Part shown: positions 16,083-25,200 of the stretch, piece after piece
Numbering within the stretch: the stretch's first letter is position 1
How the letters are laid out: each line of letters begins with the position of its first letter
From: Bradyrhizobium genosp. SA-3
GTDB lineage: Bacteria > Pseudomonadota > Alphaproteobacteria > Rhizobiales > Xanthobacteraceae
Assembly: GCF_004212635.1 (NCBI RefSeq)
Contig: NZ_PSRT01000043.1
Span: 1 to 60,165, forward strand
Length of the DNA stretch: 60,165 nt
Reading direction: 5' to 3'
Position numbers and translations under genes: made by a program
Notes under the pieces: model-generated
Databases searched by the model: none
Told to the model about the DNA's origin: nothing
Seen by the model: the letters and a program-made list of their open reading frames with translations, nothing else

Positions 16083-16784
16083 ATGGATGCAAAAGTGAGC
16101 CAGACCCAGGACCGCATCGGCGTGCTCGAAGAGCTCCTCAACGAGCGCTACTCCGTGCGTGCCTTTCTACCGAAGGAAGTTGACCGTGCCACCATCGAGC
16201 ATGTGCTGACTACCGCGCAGCGCACGGCGTCCTGGTGCAACAGCCAGCCCTGGCAGGTGATCATCGCCAGCGGCGCGGCCAAGGAGCGCTTTCGCCAGGC
16301 GATCTACAAGGAAGCCTCCGGCGGTCTCGGCGACGACTACGATTTCATCCCGCCGCGCGAATATGTCGGGGTCTATCTCGAACGCCGGCGCGAGAGCGGC
16401 TTTCAGCTCTACAACACGCTCGGCATCGCGCGCGGCGACAAGGCGGCCTATGCCAGGCAGGCGCTGGAGAATTACAACTTCTTCGGCGCGCCGCATGTGG
16501 CGATCATCCACACCAACGAGCCGCTCGGCATCTATGGTGCGATCGATTGCGGCGCCTATGTCTCCAACTTCATGCTGGCCGCGCAGGCGCTTAGGCTCGG
16601 CACCATTCCGCAGGCGGCGCTCGCGCGCCATTCCGGCCTGATCCGCCGTCACTTCAACCTGCCGGACGATCGCCGTGTCGTCTGCGGCATCTCGTTCGGC
16701 TATGCCGACCACGCGCACAAGGTCAACAGCTACCGCACCTCGCGGGCCAATGTCGCGGACACCGTGACCTTCGTGGACGAGTGA
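16083..16784 (+). CDS. Nitroreductase-family FMN oxidoreductase
   Basis: This 233-residue protein has the family's N-terminal FMN-binding pattern RYSVRAFLPKEVD and the dimer-interface motif ASWCNSQPWQVIIASG. A C-terminal IPQAALARHSGLIRRHF / RRVVCGISFGYAD region completes the family pattern. It is predicted to be a cytoplasmic NAD(P)H-dependent flavin reductase; the true substrate (nitroaromatic, quinone or enone) is not visible. The ATG at 16083 is chosen because everything upstream in frame is repeat DNA. It is the last gene of the beta-oxidation cluster and may reduce an enone or dienoyl intermediate. Confidence 0.85.
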   Translation: MDAKVSQTQDRIGVLEELLNERYSVRAFLPKEVDRATIEHVLTTAQRTASWCNSQPWQVIIASGAAKERFRQAIYKEASGGLGDDYDFIPPREYVGVYLERRRESGFQLYNTLGIARGDKAAYARQALENYNFFGAPHVAIIHTNEPLGIYGAIDCGAYVSNFMLAAQALRLGTIPQAALARHSGLIRRHFNLPDDRRVVCGISFGYADHAHKVNSYRTSRANVADTVTFVDE

Positions 16785-16828
16785 TCGGCGCTGCAAGCTT
16801 GGCGCCCTCAGGTTCTCGCACGCACGCA

Positions 16829-16854
16829 AAGGCGGCCGCGGAAGGGGCCGCCTT
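16829..16854. terminator. Bidirectional terminator hairpin
   Basis: AAGGCGGCC and GGCCGCCTT form a perfect 9-bp stem with an 8-nt loop between the converging nitroreductase and ecfG genes. Each side carries a short T run. Confidence 0.7.
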
Positions 16855-16885
16855 CATGCCGTCTCGATCCTGATGATGCCTGCCG

Positions 16886-17434
16886 TCAGCCGCCGCTGCC
16901 GCCGATCACGGCCCGTACGGTCTCGTCGGGCCCAAAGTCCTCGGCGCCCTCGACATAGAGCAGCGCGGCGAGCTTCGAGCGGGCGCGGTTGACGCGGCTC
17001 TTGATCGTGCCGACCGCGCAGCCGCAGATCGAGGCCGCGTCCTCGTAGGAGAAGCCGGAGGCGCCGACCAGGATCAGCGCTTCACGCTGGTCCTGTGGAA
17101 GCTTGTCGAGCGCCGTACGAAACTCCTCGAATTCGAGATGCGCGTTTTGCGACGGCTGGGTCTTCAGTGTCTTGGCGTAGTTGCCTTCGGCGTCCTCGAC
17201 CTCCCGCCGCCGCTTGCGATAGTCGGAGCGGAACAGGTTGCGCAGGATCGTGAACAGCCACGCCGGCAGGTTGGAGCCGGGCTGGAACGAGTCGATGTTG
17301 GCCAGCGCGCGGAGCAGCGTCTCCTGCACCAAATCGTCGGCGCGGTCCGCATTGCCGCTGAGCGAGATGGCGAACGCGCGTAAGCTCGGCACGGCCGCCA
17401 GGATGTCGTTACGCAGGGAGTCCGTGAGAGGCAT
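16886..17434 (-). CDS. ecfG: General stress ECF sigma factor EcfG
   Basis: This 182-residue ECF15-group sigma factor drives the alphaproteobacterial general stress response. Region 2 reads DDLVQETLLRALANIDSFQPGSN..AWLFTILRNLF, and region 4 reads LPQDQREALILVGASGFSYEDAA then GTIKSRVNRARSKL. Its start codon overlaps the nepR stop as TAATG, so translation is probably coupled to its anti-sigma factor. phyR is divergent upstream. Known logic: NepR holds EcfG until phosphorylated PhyR titrates NepR away. EcfG reads GGAAC-N16/17-CGTT promoters, and matches are visible upstream of nepR, phyR and sodB in this window. Confidence 0.95.
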   Translation of the reverse strand: MPLTDSLRNDILAAVPSLRAFAISLSGNADRADDLVQETLLRALANIDSFQPGSNLPAWLFTILRNLFRSDYRKRRREVEDAEGNYAKTLKTQPSQNAHLEFEEFRTALDKLPQDQREALILVGASGFSYEDAASICGCAVGTIKSRVNRARSKLAALLYVEGAEDFGPDETVRAVIGGSGG

Positions 17435-17667
17435 TAATCCCTCCCATTGTTGTTGTCGTTGGATCCACCCTCATTTTCCACTTGGTGGGCCGCTCCCGGT
17501 GCATCAAGCTTCTTGATCAGTTCCGCGAACCGATCCGGAACCCCTTGCCGCACCACGTCGTCGTACATGGCGCGCAGCTGATGCCCGATCCGGGATTGGA
17601 TCTCCGGAGTGAGCCCTCCCTTGCCGGGGGTCGTGCTTTTGCTGGCTTGAGACTTGAGATCTTTCAT
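17434..17667 (-). CDS. nepR: Anti-sigma factor NepR
   Basis: The 77-residue product has the conserved NepR core: LTPEIQSRIGHQLRAMYDDVV then GVPDRFAELIKKLD. The flanking tails are disordered and the C-terminus is rich in Asn and Asp. NepR binds EcfG in unstressed cells and PhyR-P under stress. The ATG at 17667 is chosen because it gives a family-sized protein; an upstream in-frame ATG at 17751 lies within the predicted promoter. The stop codon shares a base with the ecfG start. Confidence 0.93.
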   Translation of the reverse strand: MKDLKSQASKSTTPGKGGLTPEIQSRIGHQLRAMYDDVVRQGVPDRFAELIKKLDAPGAAHQVENEGGSNDNNNGRD

Positions 17668-17749
17668 GACCTGTTCCACGTTTCCCCGAGTTAAGTGACT
17701 GTAAAATCGAGAATTTTTCTCAACCGGGAGCCGTTCCCTGGATAGGCTC

Positions 17750-17774
17750 AATGCGGGTTGCGAGAAAAAGTTCC
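17750..17774 (-). promoter_or_regulatory. EcfG-type promoter for nepR-ecfG
   Basis: On the minus strand GGAAC (17774-17770) is followed after 16 nt by CATT (17753-17750). The EcfG consensus is GGAAC-N16/17-CGTT, so the -35 is perfect and the -10 matches 3 of 4. Transcription would begin about 75 nt before nepR, giving the known autoregulation. Confidence 0.6.
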
Positions 17775-17783
17775 GCCCAATAC

Positions 17784-17808
17784 GGAACTTTTCTCAAGCT
17801 GAGGCGTA
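17784..17808 (+). promoter_or_regulatory. EcfG-type promoter for phyR
   Basis: GGAAC (17784-17788), a 16-nt spacer and CGTA (17805-17808) fit the EcfG consensus except for the last base. This element and the nepR promoter are the arms of one inverted repeat (GAGAAAA..GTTCCG, then CGGAAC..TTTTCTC), so the two promoters start back to back. Confidence 0.55.
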
Positions 17809-17895
17809 ATCAGCCGAGCAGGGGAACCCGGGCCCCCCGCGTAACGCTGACCTCAGGGTAACCTCAAGTCTGGCCCGAAGATGAATGGAGTGGGG

Positions 17896-18702
17896 ATGTC
17901 CCGTTCACAGCTTGTTGCTGAACACTTGCCGTTGTTGCGCCGGTACGCACGCGCCCTGACGGGCAGCCAGGCCTCCGGTGACGCCTATGTCGCAGCCATG
18001 TTGGAAGCCATGCTTGGCGATCCGTCGGTGCTCGACGAGAGTCATGGGCCGCGCGCCGGCCTGTTCCGGCTCTTCACCCAGATATGGAATTCCGTCTCCG
18101 TCAACGACGATGCCGAGGTGACGACCTTGCCGATGCCGCCGGAGCGGCGGTTGTCGAACATCACGCCTCTGCCGCGGCAGGCCTTCCTGCTGCTGTCGCT
18201 CGAGGGCTTTTCGGAAGAGGAAGTCGCCTTCATCCTCGGCACCGACGTGGGTGAGACGCGGCGGCTCGCGGACGCTGCCGGACGCGAGATGGCGGCCGAG
18301 ATCGCCACCGACGTGCTGATCATCGAGGACGAGACCTTCATCGCCATGGACCTCGAGAGCCTGGTGAAGAATCTCGGCCACAACGTCGTCGGCGTCGCGC
18401 GCACCCATGCCGATGCGGTGGCGCTGGCCAAGAACAGGCGGCCCGGCCTGATCCTCGCCGACATCCAGCTCGCCGACGGCTCGTCGGGCCTGGACGCCGT
18501 CAACGAGCTGCTCCGCACCTTCGAGGTGCCGGTGGTGTTCATCACCGCCTATCCCGAGCGCTTCCTCACCGGCGAGCGTCCCGAGCCGGCATTCCTGATC
18601 TCAAAGCCGTTCCAGCCCGCGATGGTATCGGCGGTGGCGAGCCAGGCCCTGTTCTTCCAGCGCAACTCGCGCAACCGCACGCCCAAGGCGCCGGCGGCGT
18701 AA
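17896..18702 (+). CDS. phyR: PhyR, sigma-mimic response regulator of the general stress response
   Basis: The 268-residue product pairs an N-terminal sigma-like domain (about residues 1-125, with LPRQAFLLLSLEGFSEEEVAFILG resembling sigma region 4) with a C-terminal receiver. The receiver has the acidic pocket IIEDE near 142-146, phosphoacceptor Asp189 in ILADIQLADG, and the switch Lys in LISKPFQ. Phosphorylation frees the sigma-like domain to bind NepR. I prefer the ATG at 17896, which has GGAG five bases ahead; an ATG at 17881 would add five residues. No cognate histidine kinase is visible nearby, so the sensor is encoded elsewhere. Confidence 0.95.
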   Translation: MSRSQLVAEHLPLLRRYARALTGSQASGDAYVAAMLEAMLGDPSVLDESHGPRAGLFRLFTQIWNSVSVNDDAEVTTLPMPPERRLSNITPLPRQAFLLLSLEGFSEEEVAFILGTDVGETRRLADAAGREMAAEIATDVLIIEDETFIAMDLESLVKNLGHNVVGVARTHADAVALAKNRRPGLILADIQLADGSSGLDAVNELLRTFEVPVVFITAYPERFLTGERPEPAFLISKPFQPAMVSAVASQALFFQRNSRNRTPKAPAA

Positions 18703-18738
18703 CGATGCGCCTGTAGTCTGAGCGTTCGTAACGCATTT

Positions 18739-18772
18739 AATCCGGCGTGCTGCAAGGCGCGCCGGATTTTTC
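18739..18772 (+). terminator. Rho-independent terminator after phyR
   Basis: AATCCGGCG pairs with CGCCGGATT across a 12-nt loop and is followed by TTT. It stands 37 nt after the phyR stop. Confidence 0.8.
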
Positions 18773-18848
18773 GTGTTCGCTTGCGGCGCTTGACGGCATC
18801 GCGTTCGCCGCTCAAACCTCGTGCATCGACACAATCGGAGATGTGCTC

Positions 18849-19463
18849 ATGGACCCGCAGCTGCTCGATCGCCTCGCCATCCGCGACCTCGTCGAGAACT
18901 GGGCGGTGTGGCGCGACGCCGGTGACTGGGAGCGCTTTGCGACGGTCTGGCATGAAGAAGGCTGGATGTCCGCCACCTGGTTTCAGGGGCCAGCGCGGGA
19001 TTTCATGCGCGTCAGCCAGGAGGGCTTCGCCAAGGGGGTGCGCATCCTGCATTTCCTCGGCGGCACCAGCATCGACCTCAGCGGTGAGCGGGCCATCGCA
19101 CAGACCAAGATGACGATCTCGCAGCGGGCTTTGGTGCACGACGTGCTCTGCGACGTCATCTGCACCGGCCGCTTCTACGATTTCCTGGAGAAGCGGCAGG
19201 GCCAATGGGGCATCGTCCGCCGCCAGCCGATCTACGAGAAGGACCGGATCGATCCGGTCGATCCCGCCGCGACGCTTCAGCTCGACCAGAAAGCGCTCGC
19301 CGCGCTCCCCGAAGGCTACCGCCACCTCGCCTATATGCAGGAGCTGATCGGCTACAAGGTCAAGCGCGACATGCCGGGCCTCACCGGACCCGAAGTCGAG
19401 AAGCTCTATGACGAGGGGCGGGACTGGCTGGCGGGACCGCCAAATAACGCGACGCAAAAGTGA
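18849..19463 (+). CDS. NTF2/SnoaL-like protein
   Basis: This 204-residue protein begins DRLAIRDLVENWAVWRDAGDWERFATVWHEEGWM, the standard opening of the SnoaL-like / NTF2-like cone fold, and continues with strands ending GIVRRQPIYEKDRIDPVD. Such proteins act as isomerases, dehydratases or binding domains, so the activity cannot be called. The ATG at 18849 is chosen because GGAG lies at 18838-18841 and the family fold begins there. It is a stand-alone gene bounded by the phyR terminator upstream and a 10-bp hairpin downstream. Confidence 0.8.
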   Translation: MDPQLLDRLAIRDLVENWAVWRDAGDWERFATVWHEEGWMSATWFQGPARDFMRVSQEGFAKGVRILHFLGGTSIDLSGERAIAQTKMTISQRALVHDVLCDVICTGRFYDFLEKRQGQWGIVRRQPIYEKDRIDPVDPAATLQLDQKALAALPEGYRHLAYMQELIGYKVKRDMPGLTGPEVEKLYDEGRDWLAGPPNNATQK

Positions 19464-19480
19464 GCCCCAGATAAAAGTAA

Positions 19481-19509
19481 GGCGCGACTGGCATCACCAC
19501 AGTCGCGCC
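19481..19509. terminator. 10-bp perfect hairpin, possible terminator
   Basis: GGCGCGACTG and CAGTCGCGCC flank a 9-nt loop 17 nt after the NTF2-like gene. There is no T run, so termination may need Rho, or the element may be a structural repeat. Confidence 0.5.
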
Positions 19510-19712
19510 CTACGTCGCCGGCTTATGGGGCAGGGGGGAATAGCCGGCTGCTGAGACGACTCCCGTCCGCAAAAGTCGTTCCACGCCTTGCGAAATATTT
19601 TGCGGGCCTCCGGCATTTTTCGCACACGGTTAAGTGATCGTAACGGCCAAGAACCCCTGATCCTCCGCCCGCGTTGTTCCCGCGATCGCCATGGGGCGAG
19701 GGATCCATAGCC

Positions 19713-20144
19713 ATGTCACAGATTCAAAAGGTATTTTTGGGCGCCGTCGCGATTGCCGCCACGCTGGGTGCCGTGCAACTGGCCTCCGGCCATGATTTGG
19801 CCGACCGCTGGCAGGCGGTCGCCGACATCTCCAGCCAGAGCTCAAACTTCGCCCCGAGCCACAACGTCAATCGTGCCGGCAAGGCCGACCGGCTCGGCGA
19901 GATCAAGCCGGCACCGGTCGCCACCCGCACCGTGTCGATGCGGCTCAACGATCTTGCCGACACGTCGGTGCTGTTGCGGGTCCCCGCGGTGATCGAAACC
20001 GGCAATGCCAAGCCGCCGGTGCTGCTCCAGAACCAGAAGAACCAGAAGCAGGGCCGCAGCAAGCCGACGATCGCCTGCGAGCCGATGGTCAGTTCCCTGA
20101 CCGAGATCGCCAAGCTGCTCCAGCCCGGCCGCTGTGTGACCTGA
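19713..20144 (+). CDS. Hypothetical secreted protein
   Basis: This 143-residue protein is not assigned to a family. The first 26 residues (MSQIQKVFLGAVAIAATLGA..) form a signal peptide with probable cleavage near SGH. The mature part is basic and Gln/Asn-rich in the middle (LLQNQKNQKQGRSKPTI) and ends with two cysteines (ACEPMVSSL..PGRCVT) that could form a disulfide. A periplasmic location is inferred. The ATG at 19713 is chosen because it directly precedes the signal peptide. It lies just upstream of htpG in the same direction, but a hairpin in the gap suggests separate transcription. Confidence 0.7.
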   Translation: MSQIQKVFLGAVAIAATLGAVQLASGHDLADRWQAVADISSQSSNFAPSHNVNRAGKADRLGEIKPAPVATRTVSMRLNDLADTSVLLRVPAVIETGNAKPPVLLQNQKNQKQGRSKPTIACEPMVSSLTEIAKLLQPGRCVT

Positions 20145-20170
20145 TCCGCGCCATTGGTCCGACCAAGGCT

Positions 20171-20195
20171 GCTCTGTCGCGACTTGCGGCAGAGC
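20171..20195. terminator. Hairpin between the secreted-protein gene and htpG
   Basis: GCTCTG pairs with CAGAGC, with further pairing inside (CGC and GCG). The outer AAGGCT and AGCCTT offer an alternative stem. No strong T run follows. Confidence 0.4.
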
Positions 20196-20270
20196 CTTCA
20201 CATCCTCTTGATCCGCCGTTTCATCGCGCTATATCCGGGTTCCTTCCCTTTGATTTGACCGGGTAAGCGC

Positions 20271-22148
20271 ATGACGACGTCAGATACGGCTGTGCACACG
20301 CAGCCTTTCCAGGCCGAAGTTTCCGAACTGCTGCACCTCATGGTGCACGCCGTTTATTCGGAAACCGACATCTTCCTCCGCGAGCTCATCTCCAATGCCT
20401 CCGATGCCTGCGACAAGCTGCGCTACGAGGCGATCGCCAGTCCGGACCTGCTCGGTGAGGGCGACGCGCTCAAGATCCGCATCATCCCGAACAAGTCGGT
20501 CGGTACGCTCACGGTCGCCGACAACGGCATCGGTATGGAGCGGCAGGAGCTGATCGATCATCTCGGCACCATCGCCCGCTCCGGCACCAAGGCGTTCGTG
20601 TCCAAGCTGAAGGAAGCCAAGGACGGCCTCGGGCTGATCGGCCAGTTCGGCGTCGGCTTCTATTCCGCCTTCATGGTCGCCGAGAAGATCGACGTGGTCA
20701 GCCGCCGCGCCGGTGAGAGTGACGTCTGGACCTGGACGTCTTCCGGCGGCTCCGGATTCGAGATCGCTCGCGCCAGCGACGAGGACGCGGCGCGCGTGGC
20801 CCGCGGCACCGAGATCGTCCTGCACCTCAAGGACGACGCCAAGAAATATCTCGAGACCTACGAGATCGAGCGCATCGTCGGTGCCTATTCCGACAACATC
20901 CTGTTTCCCATCGAGCTCGTGCCTGGCGAGGGCGAGCCGCGCCAGATCAATTCGGCAAGCGCGCTGTGGCAGCGCTCGAAATCCGAGCTGACGGCAGACG
21001 ATTACAAGAAGGCCTATCAGCAGATCGCCTCCGCCTTCGACGATCCCGCGATGACGCTGCACTACCGCGCCGAGGGCCGCTATTCCTACGCCGTGCTGCT
21101 GTTCGCACCCTCGACGAAACCGTTCGACCTGTTCGAGCCGAACCGTAAGGGCCGCGTCAAACTCTACGTCCGCCGGGTCTTCATCACCGATGATGCTGAT
21201 CTGCTGCCGGGCTACCTCCGCTTCATCCGTGGCGTCGTCGACAGCGAGGATCTCCCGCTCAACATCTCCCGCGAGATGCTGCAGAATAATCCGCAGCTCG
21301 CGCAGATCCGCAAAGCCGTGGCGACCCGCGTCGTGTCCGAGCTCGAAAGCCTCGCCGAGAAGGACGCGGAGAATTTTGCCAAGATCTGGGACGCCTTCGG
21401 CGCGGTGCTGAAGGAAGGCATCTACGAGGATTTCGAGCGTCGCGAAAAGCTGCTGGCGCTGTCGCGCTTCACCACGACGTCGGGTGAAAAGCGGTCGCTG
21501 AGGCAGGTTATCGCCGATTTCAAGCCGAACCAGACCGAGATCTATTATCTCGTCGGCGACAGCATCGAGCGGCTGAAGTCCAATCCGCGGCTCGAGGCCG
21601 CGACTGCGCGCGGCATCGAGGTGCTGCTGCTGTCCGATCCCGTCGACGCCTTCTGGACCTCGATGCCCTCGGAGTTCGACGGCAAGCCGCTGAAATCGCT
21701 GAGCCAGGGCGATCTCAATCTCGACCTGATCCCGCGCCTCGACGACGAGGACGAGGCGAAGAAGGATGAGCCTGAGGCGGATGAAGCCGCTACCATCGCG
21801 GTAATCAAGGCCGCACTCGGCGAGCGCGTTAGCGACGTCAAGGCCTCGACGCGCCTCACCAACTCGGCCTCCTGCCTGGTCGCCGACAGCCAGGGGCCGA
21901 GCCGCGAGCTGGAGCGCATTCTGGCGCAGCAGAACCGGGGCATGAAGACCAAGCCGATCCTCGAGATCAATCTGCGCCATCCGCTGGTGAGCGCGATCAC
22001 CAAGGCGCAGGCCGGCTCGAGCGACGTCGACGATCTCAGCTTACTGCTGCTCGAACAGGCCCAGATCCTGGACGGCGAATTGCCGGAAGATCCGGCAGCG
22101 TTTGCGGCGAGGTTGAACCGGCTGGTGTTGCAGGGACTGGGCGGATAG
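20271..22148 (+). CDS. htpG: Molecular chaperone HtpG (Hsp90)
   Basis: This 625-residue Hsp90 has the N-terminal GHKL ATPase motifs in order: [36 protein letters not shown] and [13 protein letters not shown]. The middle domain carries the arginine finger region ([11 protein letters not shown]), and the C-terminal dimerisation domain ends with the leucine-rich [16 protein letters not shown]. It folds client proteins in the cytoplasm using ATP. Length and start fit the bacterial family. It converges on the RND pump gene with a repeat between them. Confidence 0.97.
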   Translation: MTTSDTAVHTQPFQAEVSELLHLMVHAVYSETDIFLRELISNASDACDKLRYEAIASPDLLGEGDALKIRIIPNKSVGTLTVADNGIGMERQELIDHLGTIARSGTKAFVSKLKEAKDGLGLIGQFGVGFYSAFMVAEKIDVVSRRAGESDVWTWTSSGGSGFEIARASDEDAARVARGTEIVLHLKDDAKKYLETYEIERIVGAYSDNILFPIELVPGEGEPRQINSASALWQRSKSELTADDYKKAYQQIASAFDDPAMTLHYRAEGRYSYAVLLFAPSTKPFDLFEPNRKGRVKLYVRRVFITDDADLLPGYLRFIRGVVDSEDLPLNISREMLQNNPQLAQIRKAVATRVVSELESLAEKDAENFAKIWDAFGAVLKEGIYEDFERREKLLALSRFTTTSGEKRSLRQVIADFKPNQTEIYYLVGDSIERLKSNPRLEAATARGIEVLLLSDPVDAFWTSMPSEFDGKPLKSLSQGDLNLDLIPRLDDEDEAKKDEPEADEAATIAVIKAALGERVSDVKASTRLTNSASCLVADSQGPSRELERILAQQNRGMKTKPILEINLRHPLVSAITKAQAGSSDVDDLSLLLLEQAQILDGELPEDPAAFAARLNRLVLQGLGG

Positions 22149-22170
22149 GCGGAATTACTGCTTCCTCGAT

Positions 22171-22256
22171 CGTCATGCCCGGGCTTGTCCCGGGCATCCA
22201 CGTCCTTGCTCACATGCGGCTCTACGTGGATGGCCGGGACAAGCCCGGCCATGACG
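22171..22256. repeat. Palindromic repeat (CGTCATGCCCGGGCTTGTCCC family)
   Basis: CGTCATGCCCGGGCTTGTCC at the left pairs with GGACAAGCCCGGCCATGACG at the right; CATCCACGT pairs with ACGTGGATG inside. It sits between convergent htpG and the RND gene and could stop both transcripts. Confidence 0.75.
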
Positions 22257-22295
22257 ATCTCGAACGTCGCTCGCTCGTGCTCCTCACAGCATTGC

Positions 22296-25200
22296 TCACT
22301 CCGCCGCATCCTTCTGCTTGTCACCAGCTGCCTCCGCCTCCGGCTTTCCCTCCATCCAGCGCGAAAGCAGGTTGGAGAAGCGGTCGAGGTAGAGATAGAC
22401 GATGGGGGTCGTGAACAGCGTCAGGGCCTGGCTCACCAGAAGGCCGCCGACCATGGCATAGCCGAGCGGCTGCCGGATCTCGGCGCCGGTGCCGTGGCCG
22501 AGCATCAGCGGCACGCCGCCGAGCAGGGCCGCCATTGTCGTCATCATGATCGGACGGAAGCGCAGCAGCGCGGCCTGGCGGATCGACTGCTCAGGCGTCA
22601 AATGCTGCTCGCGCTCGGCGACGATGGCAAAGTCCACCATCATGATCCCGTTCTTCTTGACGATGCCGATCAGCAGAATGACCCCGATCAGGGCGATGAG
22701 GCTGAAGTCGAAGCCGAAGATCATCAGGATCGCGATCGCGCCGACGCCGGCCGACGGCAGCGTGGACAGGATGGTCAGTGGGTGGATGTAACTCTCGTAG
22801 AGCACGCCCAGCACGAGATACACGACGACGAGCGCCGCGAGGATCAGCATCGGCACGGTGCCGAGCGATTGCTGGAACGCCTGCGCGGTGCCCTGGAAGC
22901 TCGTCGATAGCGTCGGCGGCGCGCCCATCGTGCTGACCGCGCGCAGCACGGCATCGGTCGCCTGTCCCAAGGCCACGCCTTCGGCAAGGTTGAAGCTGAT
23001 CGTGACCGCCGGAAACTGGCCCTGATGCGCGATCGCGAGCGGCCGCACCGGCACGTTGGTCCAGTTGCAGATCACCGAGAGCGGCACCTGCTCGCCGGTG
23101 AGCGGCGATTTGATGTAGAGCTTCTCGAGCGTCTCGAGCTGCCCCTGCAGCGCCGGCGTGATCTCGAGCACGACGTGATAGCTGTTGGTCTGGGTGAAAT
23201 ACTGCGCGACCTGGCGCTGGCCGAAGGCGTCGTAGAGCGTGTCGTCGATCAATTGCGGCTGGATGCCGTAGCGTGCGGCGGTGTCGCGATTGATCCTAAG
23301 CTGCAGCGTCGTGCCCTCGGTCTGCTGGTCGGTGGCGACGTCGCGCAGTTGCGGCAGGCCTCTCATGCCGGCCAGGATCTTTGGCGCCCATTCGTTCAGC
23401 TCGGCGAGATTGGCGTCCTGGAGCGTGAACTCGAACTGTGTGCGGGTGGCGCGCCCTCCGAGCCGCACGTCCTGCGAGGCCTGCATATAGAGGCGTGCGC
23501 CCTCGACTTCGGCGAGTTTTGGCCGCAACCTCGCGATAATCTGCTGTGCGCTGGCATCGCGCTCACCGATCGGCTTCAGAGTGATATACATGCGCCCCGA
23601 ATTCAGCGCCGTGCCGCCGCCGCCGATGAACATCGCAATGGAGTCGACGGCAGGGTCGGCCTGCACGATGGCATTGAGCTCCTCCTGCCGGCGCTTCATC
23701 TCGGTGAAGGAGATGTCCTGGGGCATCTCGGACACCGCGGTGAGGAAGCCGTTATCCTGCTGCGGGAAGAAGCCCTTCGGGATCACGATGAACAGCAGCG
23801 CCGAGAGCGCGACGGTGCCGAAGAAGATGAGAAGCGTGACGAAGCTGTGCCGCAGGGCGAGGTCCAGCCCGCGTTCGTAAGCGTCGAGCAGGCGCTCGAA
23901 CATCCGCTCGCTCCACTGGTAGAAGCGGCCGCGCCGCGCCTCGTGGTCGGCGCGCAGGAAGCGCGAGGCCATCATCGGCGTCAGGGTCAGCGACACCACG
24001 AGCGAAACCAAGATCGCCATCGATAGCGTCACCGCGAATTCGCGGAACAGCCGCCCGATGATGCCACCCATCAGCAGCAGCGGGATCAGCACGGCAACCA
24101 GCGAGATGCTGATGGAAACGATGGTGAAGCCGATCTCGGCGGCGCCCTTGTACGCCGCGGCGAGTGGGCTTTCGCCCCGCTCGACATAGCGCGTGATGTT
24201 CTCCAGCATCACGATGGCATCGTCGACCACGAAGCCGACCGCAATGGTCAGCGCCATCAGCGAGAGATTGTCCAGCGAATAGCCGAACACCCACATCAGC
24301 GAGCAGGCGCCGAGCAGAGCCAGCGGAACCGTGATGCTCGGGATTATCGTGGCCCAGAAGCTGCGCAGGAAAATGAAGATCACCATCACCACGAGCGCGA
24401 TGGTGATCATGAGCGTGATCTGCACGTCATCGACCGCGGCGCGGATGGTGATGGTGCGATCGCTGATGATCTTGATCTTGATCGCGGGCGGGATCGCCGC
24501 GATCAGCCGCGGCAGTTTCTCCTTGATGCGGTCGACGGTCTCGATGACGTTGGCGCCGGGTTGCTTGAAGATGACCAGGAACACGCCGCGCTTGCCGTCG
24601 GCCCAGGCCGCGGTCTTCATGTCCTCCGGGCCGGCCACGGCCTCGCCGATGTCGCGGATCCGTAAAGGCGCGCCGTTGCGGTAGGCGACGATGACGTCCC
24701 TCCAGTGCTCGGCCTCGAGCAGCTGATCGTTGGCGTAGATGGTATAGGAGCGGCGCGTACCGTCGATGTTGCCCTTCGGGCTGTCCGCGGTGGCGGTCGC
24801 GATCTGGCTGCGAACGTCCTCCAGCGACAATCCCTTGGCGACGAGCTTGGTCGGATCGATCTGGATGCGCACCGAGGGTTTTTGCTGACCGCCGACGAAC
24901 ACCTGCGCCACGCCGGGGATCTGGCTGATCTGCTGGGCGAGCTGGGCGTCGGTGCGGTCGCTGACCGTGGTCAGCGGTAGCGTGTCGGAGGTCGCCGACA
25001 GGATCATGATCGGCGAGTCCGCCGGGTTGACCTTGCGATAGGTCGGCGGCGAGGGCAGATTCTTCGGCAACTGTCCGCTCGCCGCGTTGATCGCGGCCTG
25101 CACGTCATTGGCGGCGGCGTCGATCAGGCGGTTGAGATCGAACTGGATGGTGATCGACGCCGAGCCCAGCGAGCTCGTCGAGGTCATCTGCGTGATGCCG

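Noticed and set aside
20280..21980. A 566-codon open frame antisense to htpG
   Set aside because: The composition is that of a third-position GC shadow, and HtpG on the other strand is certain.
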